A stretch of DNA of 64,000 bases from Desulfobulbaceae bacterium (GTDB taxonomy: Bacteria > Desulfobacterota > Desulfobulbia > Desulfobulbales > Desulfobulbaceae): NCBI GenBank assembly GCA_015489765.1, contig WFZC01000198.1, forward strand, positions 21,076-85,075. The letters are read 5' to 3'. Position numbers and translations under genes: made by a program. Positions 9,030 to 17,693 of the stretch are shown here, in pieces; within the stretch, counting starts at the first letter, position 1; each line of letters begins with the position of its first letter. A model generated the notes under the pieces. That model did not search any database and was not told the origin of the DNA. It saw only the letters and a list, made by a program, of their open reading frames with translations.

Positions 9030-9080
9030 ATTTTCCTATAAACCAGCATGGCTGGCCAATCTGGTCCAGCCATGCTGGTT
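9030..9080. repeat. Long hairpin built from the dispersed repeat
   Basis: AACCAGCATGGCTGG (9041-9055) and its exact reverse complement CCAGCCATGCTGGTT (9066-9080) form a 15-bp perfect stem around a 10-nt loop. The left arm is a third copy of the dispersed repeat start (ATTTTCCTATAAACCAGC). It sits 44 bp before the spermidine-synthase-like gene and could attenuate, terminate or stabilise the operon transcript. Confidence 0.7.
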
Positions 9081-9123
9081 CATCTGACAAATCTTTAGAT
9101 TTTCCCGCTTTGGAAGGGTGATA

Positions 9124-11505
9124 ATGGTACAGATAAGTATCGGCCTGCTCTGCATGGCCTTGACGACATTAATGCTGGAATTGACCATGGTCCGTGTTTT
9201 TGATGTGATCTGGTATTCCAATATGGCCTACATGGTTATTACCCTGGCCATGTTTTGTTTTGGCCTCTCCGGCATATATTCTTCTTTGCGGCCGTTACCA
9301 ACCGGGATCCGGCCCAATCGCTACCTTGCCGTGCTTGCCCTGCTGTTTGCCGCTTCGTCCATAGCTATCCTGCCGGTTCTCAACGCGCTTCCCTTTGATT
9401 TTAATCTGCTGTACTCGGCGCCGGTGTCAGGGATTGGTTATTTTTTGATTATGTATCTGGTTCTGGCCCTGCCTTTTTTCCTCTCCGGCCTGATTTTCAC
9501 CACTGTATTTTCCAGTTATGCCACCAAAATCCAGGGGTTGTACTGTTGGGACCTGGGCGGCGCCGCCATGGGCTGTCTGCTCCTGGTTCCCTTTCTGCCC
9601 CCCATAGGACCAGGAGGTATTCTTTTTCTGGTTGCGGCCATAGGACTGGTGGCTTCGGGCTGTTTTGCCGCCGAGCGGAAGTGGAGCATCCCGGCTCTGA
9701 TCCTCGCCTTTGCGGTTGCCCTGGTTCCCTTTGTCCATCATGGATACTTTGATTTCCGATATCATATCAACAAGCGGGGGGTGAAATCCGCCGAGGACAA
9801 GGGTTTTGTCGAGCGGGTCCACTGGGATCCCATTTCCAAGATCGAGGTGATCGATTTTGGTTCCATGAAGCATATCGCCTATGATGGTGGGTCACAGTCT
9901 TCATTTATTTTCCCGTTTGATGGTGACTATGTCCGCCTGCGCCAGGATGTATTGCACCATCGGGGCCATCATTTCTATAACAGTAATGTCTGGGTATCCC
10001 ATGCCCTGAAGCGGGACAGTAATCAGAATGTCCTGGTGATCGGCGCCGCCGGCGGGTCCGAGACCAAGGCCGCCCTCATGTTCGGGGCCGCCCATGTGGA
10101 TGCGGTGGAGCTGGTCGGTTATGTTATCGATATCGGCAAGACAGTCTATGCCCGGTACAATGGGGGCATTTATAATAATCCCCGGGTCAATGCCCTGCGG
10201 GGCGAGGGGCGCAGTTTTTTACGGGCAAGCGGGAAAAAGTATGACATCATCCAGATGTACAGCAATCATACCAGCTCCAGCATTGCCGCCGGCACCGGGG
10301 CCATGGCCACCACATATCTGCAGACCGCCGAGGCCTATAAGGAATACTTCACCCACCTTACTAAGGATGGTATCCTGCATATCAATCATCATGTCTATCC
10401 GCGCATGGTGGCGACAGCAGCCTTGGCCTGGCGTGAGCTGGGCCGGAAGGATTTCAGGAAACATGTCATAGTGGTGGAGGCGGTCCGCAAGGGATTTCAG
10501 GACAATCTTCCCACCATGCTCATCAAGATGTCTCCCTGGACCAGGGCTGAGCTGCATGAACTGATGGGGTATTTCCCGCCGGTCATGCAGGCGGTGGTCA
10601 ATCCATTTGCTCCGGAAAAATGTATGCTCAGTGATGAGTTTTTCAGTGGCCACCTGTCAAAAGCGGTCATCGACTCCGTCCCTTTCCGGGTCAATCCAAC
10701 CACAGACAACCAGCCCTATTTTAATTTCCTGCGCAAAAGTTTCAAACGTCTTGACGCCGATCCCGCCCATTATCTGAATTTTTCAACCGCATCTCTACTC
10801 AACTCCCAGCTAAAAAACGGCTGGATCCCATCCGATGTTATTCATCTGATTGTCACCGGATTTGCTTCGGCTGTCTTTATCGGGGTCTTTATTTTCATCC
10901 CCATGTTTTTTTCCAGCACAGGCCGTACGCCCTGGCCGGGTAAAAAGCTGGCCCTGTTTTATTTTTCCTGTCTTGGCGCCGGATTTATTCTTATCGAGCT
11001 GGTCTTTATACAGATATTCATGCAGCTGGTGGGGTATCCTCTCTACACCTATTCCACTGTGGTTTTTGCGCTTCTGCTCGGGGCCGGCATGGGCAGTGTG
11101 GTTTCCGGTAAGATGCATATTTCCCCGGCCAACAGGTGGATGCTTCCGTTTATCGGCTTGCTGGTCACGGGTTCCCTGTTCCTGTTTATCTATCCGCCGT
11201 ATTTTCATCTCTTTTTGCGGCAGGCTGTCGGAATGCGTATCCTTGCAGCCATGGCATTGATTTTTCCGGTGGGCTTTTTCATGGGAATGCCCTTTCCCCT
11301 TGGCATACTCACCATTGCTCGGCAGCCGCAGGGGTCGATTGCCTGGGCCTGGGCCATGAATGGACTGTTTACGGTTGTCGGTGGTCTGGCCAGTGTCTTG
11401 CTGTCCATCTATTTTGGTTTCAGGATGACTCTGATTGTGGCTCTGGCCATCTATGTCGCCGCATTTTTTTCATATGTCCTGCTCCGCCGGATCGGACAGG
11501 CGTAG
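9124..11505 (+). CDS. Polytopic membrane protein with spermidine-synthase-like domain
   Basis: The 793-residue protein has three parts: about six N-terminal membrane helices (1-220), a soluble class I Rossmann domain (about 235-535) and a second block of helices (about 580-790). The soluble part has Val-Ile-Gly-Ala-Ala-Gly-Gly-Ser-Glu-Thr near 306 and Asp-Ala-Val-Glu-Leu near 330, like spermidine synthases. However the usual catalytic Asp in the YD-x-I-x-D strand is replaced by Gln-Met-Tyr, which argues against plain polyamine synthesis. The ATG at 9124 is preceded by GGAAGGG; a GTG two codons upstream is possible. Its role in the glycan locus is unknown. Confidence 0.75.
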   Translation: MVQISIGLLCMALTTLMLELTMVRVFDVIWYSNMAYMVITLAMFCFGLSGIYSSLRPLPTGIRPNRYLAVLALLFAASSIAILPVLNALPFDFNLLYSAPVSGIGYFLIMYLVLALPFFLSGLIFTTVFSSYATKIQGLYCWDLGGAAMGCLLLVPFLPPIGPGGILFLVAAIGLVASGCFAAERKWSIPALILAFAVALVPFVHHGYFDFRYHINKRGVKSAEDKGFVERVHWDPISKIEVIDFGSMKHIAYDGGSQSSFIFPFDGDYVRLRQDVLHHRGHHFYNSNVWVSHALKRDSNQNVLVIGAAGGSETKAALMFGAAHVDAVELVGYVIDIGKTVYARYNGGIYNNPRVNALRGEGRSFLRASGKKYDIIQMYSNHTSSSIAAGTGAMATTYLQTAEAYKEYFTHLTKDGILHINHHVYPRMVATAALAWRELGRKDFRKHVIVVEAVRKGFQDNLPTMLIKMSPWTRAELHELMGYFPPVMQAVVNPFAPEKCMLSDEFFSGHLSKAVIDSVPFRVNPTTDNQPYFNFLRKSFKRLDADPAHYLNFSTASLLNSQLKNGWIPSDVIHLIVTGFASAVFIGVFIFIPMFFSSTGRTPWPGKKLALFYFSCLGAGFILIELVFIQIFMQLVGYPLYTYSTVVFALLLGAGMGSVVSGKMHISPANRWMLPFIGLLVTGSLFLFIYPPYFHLFLRQAVGMRILAAMALIFPVGFFMGMPFPLGILTIARQPQGSIAWAWAMNGLFTVVGGLASVLLSIYFGFRMTLIVALAIYVAAFFSYVLLRRIGQA

Positions 11506-11521
11506 AAACCGGATTGGTGGT

Positions 11522-13582
11522 ATGCGTTGGAAAAAGTTTTATTCCCTGCCATCTTTGATCAAGGCCGGTCGCAAGGCAGCTCGCACCTGCCAGACGGTCA
11601 GTTTTGATCTCTTTGATACCCTGATCATTCGGAGAATCCATGATCCTGATATGGTTAAACTGCCGGTTGCCCGGTATATATCTTCTCTGGCAGGCAAGCA
11701 GGGTATTGTCTGTCCCTGGTATCGGGTACAGGAGATTCGTGATACGATCGAGCAGGAACATCGGCGCCGCACGGCCCAACACCATCCGGACCATGAGGCA
11801 TGTTACCCTTTGTTCATGCGGGAGGCGCTATCGCAGATTTTTGGCCCACATGCCGATCTTGATCACCTCCTGGAGCAGGTAACAGACTTTGAGCTGCACA
11901 TGGAAAACCGGATGCTGGTTCCCCGGCGGGAATTGGTCGACTGGCTCAGGGAACTGCATCGGTCAGGTAAACGCATCTTCATCCTTTCCGACGTCTATCT
12001 GCCCTCCGACCATCTACGCCGGTTGATCCGTCATGCCGGATTTCTTGACAGTGTGGAAGCTGTGCTCTCATCTGCGGATCGGTTTCAGGCCAAGGCATCC
12101 GGGCTGGGATTTGACTCTGCCGCCACCACCTACGGCCTTGATCCCTCATCTTGGCTGCATGTAGGTGATAATCCCTTTTCCGATGGGCTGCGGCCGGCGG
12201 AAAAGGGTATCCGGTCGCTGGTTTTGCGGGATTTCAGAGAGAAACATCGCAAGGCCGTGATCAAGCGGTATGTGCAGTACAGCGCCGGCAAACCTTTCTG
12301 GCGGGGCCGGAGTGTGCAGCAGCTCATGTTACCCCTGGAGGCGGAAAATCCAGGCCCATGTTCGCCCCTGTACGCCTATGGCCATAACGTGCTGGCTCCA
12401 CTGCTCTGCGCCTTTATGCATGCGGTTGCCCACCAGTGCCTGGCTAACGACATCAAACGGTTGTATTTTTTCTCCCGCGAGGGATGGCTCCTGCAAAAAA
12501 TCTGGCAGCGGGTTGTGCCGGAACTCTATCCCCTGGCCGATCTTCCCAAGGCATCCTATCTGTATGTCAGCCGTATGGCGCTGGCCGGCGCCAGCTGCGC
12601 TCACCAGGGATTGGTCCGCTCCAGCGCCGATATTGTTTTTCTGCCGGAAGGTAACCGCGATTTCCGTGATGTATGCCGGGTTTTTTCCCTTGATCCGGAG
12701 CCGTTTGCCGCCCATCTCGCCCGCTATGAACTGACCCCGGAAACAGTGCTCAGCCCCCTGCACGAGGGCTTTGTTCCCCGCAGCCGGCTTATGTTTACCG
12801 GCCTGCTCGATGATGCTGATTTTCAGGAAGAGGTGCGACGACAGTGCAGGGAACCAGGTCTTGCCGTGGAGGCGTATCTGGAGCAGGAGGAATTTTTCAA
12901 ATATCCTGATGTGGGCTTGGTGGATATTGGCTGGCTTGGCACCATTCAGCGTTTTTTGTTCGACGCCGTCAAACACCGGGATGACGCACCGGCCTGCCAT
13001 GGTTTTTTGTTCGCGGCAACCAGGGGCATAGAGTATCCCACCAGTAAAAGGAATAGAATCTCCGGGGTTATTTATGATCGGCACCGATTTGAGCTGGCGG
13101 CCAGCTCCATTCTCCAGGCCCGTGATCTCTTTGAGGAGGCATGCCGGGCACCCCATCCAACCCTGTCCGGATATCGGCTGACCGACTCAGAGGTCAATCT
13201 TGTCTTCCGTGACAGGGATGATACCACGGGCAGTGCTGAACAGGAACAGGATAAATATTTTGAACCATTGCAGCAGGGGATTCTTGATGGCGCTATCCGT
13301 TATGGTCCTGCTGTTCAGTTGCTGGGCCACACTTTTGATGATTTGCGTCCATGGCTGAACTATCTTCTGCTCAGCAGGTTTTCTTTTCCCAAAACAACGG
13401 AGGTGACAGATATTAGGTACCTCCATCATCTTGATGATTTTCAGGGTCAGGCTGTGCCTGTTCCCGGCCATACCGGTTCACCGACAGGGCCGTGGGAATG
13501 CTCCCCGCGGCGGCTCCGCATCGATCCCCTGCTGCGTTTGAAATTCTTCCTGTCGATGATTCGGCAGAGATTGCGGGAATAA
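11522..13582 (+). CDS. Large HAD-superfamily protein (predicted hydrolase, COG5610-like)
   Basis: The 686-residue product begins with a HAD domain: Ser-Phe-Asp-Leu-Phe-Asp-Thr-Leu near residue 24 (motif I), Ile-Leu-Ser-Asp-Val near 155 (motif II Ser), and His-Val-Gly-Asp-Asn-Pro-Phe-Ser-Asp near 210 (motif IV acids). The second half (about 260-686) is a separate region with Phe-Phe-Ser-Arg-Glu-Gly-Trp near 315 that recurs in this protein type in capsule and O-antigen clusters; its activity is not established. The ATG at 11522 lies 16 bp after the preceding stop, with a GG-rich ribosome site; an upstream extension would run inside the preceding gene. Probably a cytoplasmic phosphatase or transferase for sugar phosphates. 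Confidence 0.75.
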   Translation: MRWKKFYSLPSLIKAGRKAARTCQTVSFDLFDTLIIRRIHDPDMVKLPVARYISSLAGKQGIVCPWYRVQEIRDTIEQEHRRRTAQHHPDHEACYPLFMREALSQIFGPHADLDHLLEQVTDFELHMENRMLVPRRELVDWLRELHRSGKRIFILSDVYLPSDHLRRLIRHAGFLDSVEAVLSSADRFQAKASGLGFDSAATTYGLDPSSWLHVGDNPFSDGLRPAEKGIRSLVLRDFREKHRKAVIKRYVQYSAGKPFWRGRSVQQLMLPLEAENPGPCSPLYAYGHNVLAPLLCAFMHAVAHQCLANDIKRLYFFSREGWLLQKIWQRVVPELYPLADLPKASYLYVSRMALAGASCAHQGLVRSSADIVFLPEGNRDFRDVCRVFSLDPEPFAAHLARYELTPETVLSPLHEGFVPRSRLMFTGLLDDADFQEEVRRQCREPGLAVEAYLEQEEFFKYPDVGLVDIGWLGTIQRFLFDAVKHRDDAPACHGFLFAATRGIEYPTSKRNRISGVIYDRHRFELAASSILQARDLFEEACRAPHPTLSGYRLTDSEVNLVFRDRDDTTGSAEQEQDKYFEPLQQGILDGAIRYGPAVQLLGHTFDDLRPWLNYLLLSRFSFPKTTEVTDIRYLHHLDDFQGQAVPVPGHTGSPTGPWECSPRRLRIDPLLRLKFFLSMIRQRLRE

Positions 13583-13586
13583 CTCT

Positions 13587-13862
13587 ATGAAGAAAGATGT
13601 GGTTACAGACATCCATTATGACATCGGTCGTGGTGAAATTGTGAGAATCAGCCGTCTCAGTCTGCTCAACAAATTTATTCCCCTTGGTCATCTCGGCGGC
13701 GGACCGGGCCTTCGCTGTCTCCTGGTTCTTTTTGTCGTCCACCGGTTTGGTAACCCGTTATTCAGGATTCTCATGCTTCAGGAAGAGCGGCTCACCAGAC
13801 TTTACGTATGGCTGCGGAGACGGGGTGGCAAAGAGAGCCCAGCCGGGTCGGGGTCATGCTGA
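13587..13862 (+). CDS. Small hypothetical protein, 91 aa
   Basis: The frame begins 4 bp after the HAD gene and ends in ATGCTGA, overlapping the next gene's start by 7 bp, which favours a real translated gene. The product has an acidic/polar first 20 residues, a hydrophobic stretch Leu-Arg-Cys-Leu-Leu-Val-Leu-Phe-Val-Val near residue 48, and an Arg-rich C-terminus, so it could be a small membrane-associated protein. I recognise no family. Confidence 0.45.
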   Translation: MKKDVVTDIHYDIGRGEIVRISRLSLLNKFIPLGHLGGGPGLRCLLVLFVVHRFGNPLFRILMLQEERLTRLYVWLRRRGGKESPAGSGSC

Positions 13863-15727
13863 AAGAAACAGTTCCGCGTCATCACCAGTGGCTGGTCTTT
13901 CTTCTGGTTGGGGTCTCCCTGGCCCTGCTCTATCATAATCTGGTGCAACGGCGTGCCGTGATAGATCTGGTTCTTGATACCGATACCCGCACCATCCTGA
14001 AAGTTTACTGGCCCATGGACGATGGCCGCTATACGGAACAGCGCATGGCCAGGGTAACCATATCTCCAAACAGGCATCGGTACAGTTTTCATATTTGCGA
14101 TCTGAAAGGATTGACGATGCTCCGTCTTGACCCGGCTGAACGTCCGGCCCGAATTCTGCTCCGTTCGTTGACTATCAGGCAGCAAGGATATCCGGAATTG
14201 CATTTTGACGTCACAAGCGGTCGAGACAGGCTCTATCCACTTGCAGGTGTCAATAAATTTGTTCGGTCGCCGGACGGGTGGCTGATACTATCTGCCGGCA
14301 GTGATCCTCAGCTTGGTCTCAAACTGCCCACAATAACGTTTCAGTCGACGTTGCAGGACGAGGCGGCGCGTATTGCTGTGATTCTCTTGCTGGTTTTCCT
14401 GGCAGGGTCGCAGCTTAAACCCCTTGGCCGTGGCAGCAGGTATGTTTCCTGTCTGGCCGCGGTGGCCTTTGGTCTGATCATGGTCATGGCCGTCGTGAGT
14501 ACCTACAATCATCATCCGGATGAATATGTGCATGTCAATGCGGCCAGGTATTATGTCGCCCATTTCATGCCGCCCAGGATCGAGGCACCAGAGATACGGC
14601 ATACCTACAGTGTTTACGGGGTGTCACGTCTTCATTCCGGAGAAATCGTTTATCTTCTGGCGGGCAAATTTCTATGGTTGCTGCAGCCCTTACGGCTGCC
14701 GCCCTATCTGGCGCTGCGGTTTTTTAATGTCAGCCTTTTTCTGTTCCTGGTTCTTTGTGCGGTCAGGCGTCCGGGATTCCGGATTATTCTGCTGCCGGTT
14801 CTGGTGTCGGCCCAGATATGGTATGTTTTCAGTTACTTTAACTCCGACGCCTTTGCGGTGTTTATTACCCTTCTTGCCGGCTATCAGATGGCGGTTCCTT
14901 CCTCGGCGTTCAATCGGTTTCTAAAGCAGGGGATGGGACGTACAACCTGGTGGCTTCCCCTCATGGTCGGCGGGTTGTTTGCGCTTCTCCTTCTGCTGAA
15001 AAAGAACTTTTATTTTTTTTACGTCTTTCTATTTTTCTATACTCTCTGGCGTATCAGGTATGGCGACTGGACTCTTTCCAGATCCTTTGCCCGCCGCTTT
15101 GTTGCCGTTCTCGTCATCGCCTGCTGCCTGGCTGGATTCTATAAAGGGACGGATTACTGGGTAAACGGTGCGGATAGAAACGACAAACTTTTTCAGGCCC
15201 GGCGGCATCTTGCTACCCGTCTCTACAATCCTGACACGCCCCTTGCCCGTCGGCATCCCTATCTGGAGATGAAAGCGCGCGGCGTGCCCCTTGGTGATCT
15301 CCTGACCCGGCTGCGCTGGGGCGAGAAGTCTTTTCGCAGCGCTTTTGGGGTCTACGATTATCTCTCTATTTCCGGCCCGTTTGTGTTTTATGACTATGTC
15401 AGGATCACAGGGCTTCTTCTTCTGCTGGTGATGATCGTGCCTGTTCTTTTTCGGGGTGGAGTAGAAGGGATAACTCTTCTTGGAATTACCATGTCGGTTA
15501 CCCTGGCCTTACTCGGTATGGCGTTGTATCATGCCTGGACAGTGGATTTTCAGGCCCAGGGGAGATATTTTTTCCCGATTTGGGCTATGTTTTCACTTTA
15601 TCTCTACCATGAAAGACGTTATCTTATAAATTTTTATTTTTCGACACTGGCTTGTGCAATGTATCTGCTTGCTTTATACAGTTTTCTTTGGGTCGGTATC
15701 TTGCATATTGCCAAAATTTCCCTGTGA
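13856..15727 (+). CDS. Polytopic membrane protein, possible GT-C glycosyltransferase
   Basis: A 623-residue protein with an N-terminal membrane anchor, a roughly 150-residue periplasmic domain and about ten further helices. The loop after the second helix contains His-His-Pro-Asp-Glu-Tyr-Val-His near residue 220, resembling the Asp-Glu motif in the first periplasmic loop of GT-C/DUF2142-type polyprenyl-sugar-dependent transferases. The start is taken at ATGCTGA (13856) because of its overlap with the preceding small gene; an ATG 16 codons upstream is the alternative. It is likely to add a sugar in the periplasm or to act as the chain polymerase; the cluster has no other obvious Wzy. Confidence 0.6.
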   Translation: MLKETVPRHHQWLVFLLVGVSLALLYHNLVQRRAVIDLVLDTDTRTILKVYWPMDDGRYTEQRMARVTISPNRHRYSFHICDLKGLTMLRLDPAERPARILLRSLTIRQQGYPELHFDVTSGRDRLYPLAGVNKFVRSPDGWLILSAGSDPQLGLKLPTITFQSTLQDEAARIAVILLLVFLAGSQLKPLGRGSRYVSCLAAVAFGLIMVMAVVSTYNHHPDEYVHVNAARYYVAHFMPPRIEAPEIRHTYSVYGVSRLHSGEIVYLLAGKFLWLLQPLRLPPYLALRFFNVSLFLFLVLCAVRRPGFRIILLPVLVSAQIWYVFSYFNSDAFAVFITLLAGYQMAVPSSAFNRFLKQGMGRTTWWLPLMVGGLFALLLLLKKNFYFFYVFLFFYTLWRIRYGDWTLSRSFARRFVAVLVIACCLAGFYKGTDYWVNGADRNDKLFQARRHLATRLYNPDTPLARRHPYLEMKARGVPLGDLLTRLRWGEKSFRSAFGVYDYLSISGPFVFYDYVRITGLLLLLVMIVPVLFRGGVEGITLLGITMSVTLALLGMALYHAWTVDFQAQGRYFFPIWAMFSLYLYHERRYLINFYFSTLACAMYLLALYSFLWVGILHIAKISL

Positions 15728-15778
15728 GGCTACACGGATCAGGGCTGTTGTTGAATTATTGCAGTCGGGAGAAAACCG

Positions 15779-16591
15779 ATGAACAGTAGAATAGATAAGA
15801 AGAAAACAGGTATGCTGGCTGTCATCTCCGGCCTTGTTTTGTTGTCCGGTGTTTTCTGCAGCAGGGCCAGTGCTGGCGGGGTTGATGCCGAAGTGGTCTG
15901 GGCCCAGTCTGATGGGCTCCGTTATGAGTTGTATAAGGCAACGCATCGGGATGGAACCTGGAGTGGCCCTGAAAAATTGACCGATGATAATGCTGATAAT
16001 CTGCATCCCTGCATCGATACTGGACCGAATGGGAAAAAATGGTTGGTCTGGACTGCTATGGAACAGGGCGGTTACGAAATTCGTTACACATTTACCAATA
16101 CGGATGGTCAGTGGCATGAACCCATGCGGTTCCCATCACCCCTGCCTTCCAATATTGCCCCCTCCCTGATTGTTGATAACGCCAATGTGCCCTGGCTGGT
16201 CTGGTCAGGGAACGACGGTGTTCATAATGATGAGATCTTTTTTTCCAGGTATTTGCATGGTAAATGGCAGAAACCGGCCCTGGTGAACAAGGCAAATAAC
16301 GTTCCTGATATCCTTCCTTTTATCTCCCTGACCTGTGATGGCGGCTATGAAGTCACCTGGCAGGGATACCGCTCAGATAAATATATTACTCTTTCTTCCC
16401 GGTGGCAGGGAAATCATTGGGGAAAAGAGCATCCCGTATCAGGAAAGCGGCCGGACGACCAGGTATGTGAAGAGCGATTGAAACAGAAAATGGGACCAAA
16501 GGTGGAGTTACCGTCTTTTGTCCCTGGTAACAGGCAGTCTTTTCTGCGTGTTTACTCTCCAAATGCCGTGGGGCAGTATGAAAGAAAATGA
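15779..16591 (+). CDS. Secreted BNR/propeller-like protein
   Basis: The 270-residue protein starts with a clear Sec signal peptide (basic start, hydrophobic core, Ala-Ser-Ala cleavage near residue 33). The mature part has repeated blocks of about 45-50 residues in which Trp-Ser/Trp-Val alternates with Gly-x-Trp (Gly-Thr-Trp, Gly-Gln-Trp, Gly-Lys-Trp), as in BNR/Asp-box propellers of exo-sialidase-like proteins. Only about four blades are visible, so the fold may be incomplete or the family divergent. Its 3' end overlaps the start of the first SGNH hydrolase by 14 bp. It probably binds or trims surface glycan in the periplasm or outside. Confidence 0.6.
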   Translation: MNSRIDKKKTGMLAVISGLVLLSGVFCSRASAGGVDAEVVWAQSDGLRYELYKATHRDGTWSGPEKLTDDNADNLHPCIDTGPNGKKWLVWTAMEQGGYEIRYTFTNTDGQWHEPMRFPSPLPSNIAPSLIVDNANVPWLVWSGNDGVHNDEIFFSRYLHGKWQKPALVNKANNVPDILPFISLTCDGGYEVTWQGYRSDKYITLSSRWQGNHWGKEHPVSGKRPDDQVCEERLKQKMGPKVELPSFVPGNRQSFLRVYSPNAVGQYERK

Positions 16592-17423
16592 ATATCCTGC
16601 CAGGCAGATTGCCGTGGAGATGAACAGACGACAAACTGATGGTGAATTTGCCTGGAGTTGCCATGTAACCGGCTTTTTAGGCATCATTAGAATTTATATA
16701 CTGTTCCTGTTTGTTGCCATGGTTTCCTGTTCCGTAACAGGAACAGCCAAGGCAAAAGAACTCTCAGTACTGGCCTTTGGTGACAGTATCACTCAGGGTT
16801 ACAAAAGCAATGGCCAGGGCGCCTCCTGGGGGATTACCAGTCCGCCCCATGGAGCGCGGGTCGGGGGGTATGAACCCTATCTGGAAACATGTTTTCAAAA
16901 TGACAGCCGGGCATTGGGTAATACCGCCCTGGTGTATAACTGGGGCTATGGTGGCGAACAGACCTACCAGGGAACCGGCCGCCTGCAGAGCATACTTGCC
17001 TCCAGGGCCGGGATCTATGATTACTGTCTGTTGATGGAAGGTGCCAATGATCTGTATGCCGGTGTATCGGCAAATACAACGGCCTTTAACCTGGGACTGA
17101 TGGTGGATTATTGTCGCAGCGCCGGGGCCGTGCCAATTCTTGCCACCATTACTAAAAATTGGAACACACCGGCGGGCCACCTTATCCCTGAACAATATAA
17201 TCCGGCTATTGTTGCCAAGGCTACCGAAAAACAGGTGCTTCTTGCCGACCAGTATGCCATGAGCCAGCAGTACTGGTATTCGGTTTTCACGCCGGACCAC
17301 CTACATATGAACGATCTTGGCGATCAGAAAATGGCTGGCGTCTGGTTTGAAACCTTGCTTCAAGATGACCGTTTTAAGGTTCGAGTTCCTGTCGGCGCCC
17401 TGGAACTGCTCTTGTTGCATTGA
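16578..17423 (+). CDS. SGNH/GDSL hydrolase, probable lipoprotein or exported protein
   Basis: The 281-residue protein has the four SGNH blocks: Phe-Gly-Asp-Ser-Ile-Thr near residue 70 (Ser nucleophile), a Gly-containing block II, Gly-Ala-Asn-Asp near 156 (Asn of block III) and Asp-His-Leu-His near 240 (Asp-His of block V). Residues 28-52 form a hydrophobic export segment ending in Val-Ser-Cys, a possible lipobox. The start is the ATG at 16578 that overlaps the preceding gene; an ATG at 16620 would bring the signal closer to the N-terminus. It likely deacetylates or deacylates polysaccharide or lipid outside the cytoplasm. It is a paralogue of the gene at 17694. Confidence 0.8.
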   Translation: MKENEYPARQIAVEMNRRQTDGEFAWSCHVTGFLGIIRIYILFLFVAMVSCSVTGTAKAKELSVLAFGDSITQGYKSNGQGASWGITSPPHGARVGGYEPYLETCFQNDSRALGNTALVYNWGYGGEQTYQGTGRLQSILASRAGIYDYCLLMEGANDLYAGVSANTTAFNLGLMVDYCRSAGAVPILATITKNWNTPAGHLIPEQYNPAIVAKATEKQVLLADQYAMSQQYWYSVFTPDHLHMNDLGDQKMAGVWFETLLQDDRFKVRVPVGALELLLLH

Positions 17424-17428
17424 ACTAT

Positions 17429-17584
17429 GATGGCGTCGTAAAAACTTCGATCTACTGCATCGTGTGTCCTGTGGCGATTTGTGGGCATACTACATGTATA
17501 GTTAAGACCCGCCACAGATCACTATTCCTCGGAGTCTACGCTTCGCTCCGCTTATCTCTATATCTATGTTTTTACTTAGCCATC
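17429..17584. mobile_element. MITE-like palindromic element, complete copy (about 156 bp)
   Basis: The ends are imperfect 17-bp inverted repeats: GATGGCGTCGTAAAAAC at 17429 and GTTTTTACTTAGCCATC ending at 17584. Inside, GTGTCCTGTGGCG and CGCCACAGATCAC form a second inverted pair around ATAC...GTAT. No coding sequence is present. The left two-thirds recurs at 63893-64000. It separates the two SGNH hydrolase genes. Confidence 0.7.
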
Positions 17585-17693
17585 TTGAAGCATTGTCTGG
17601 ATTTTTTAAGAGTTTGTCAACTATTGAATCAACGGACTCTTCGATTAAAGAGTTAATCCATGCAATAGCTCATAAAGAAGGGAGAAATACGTC

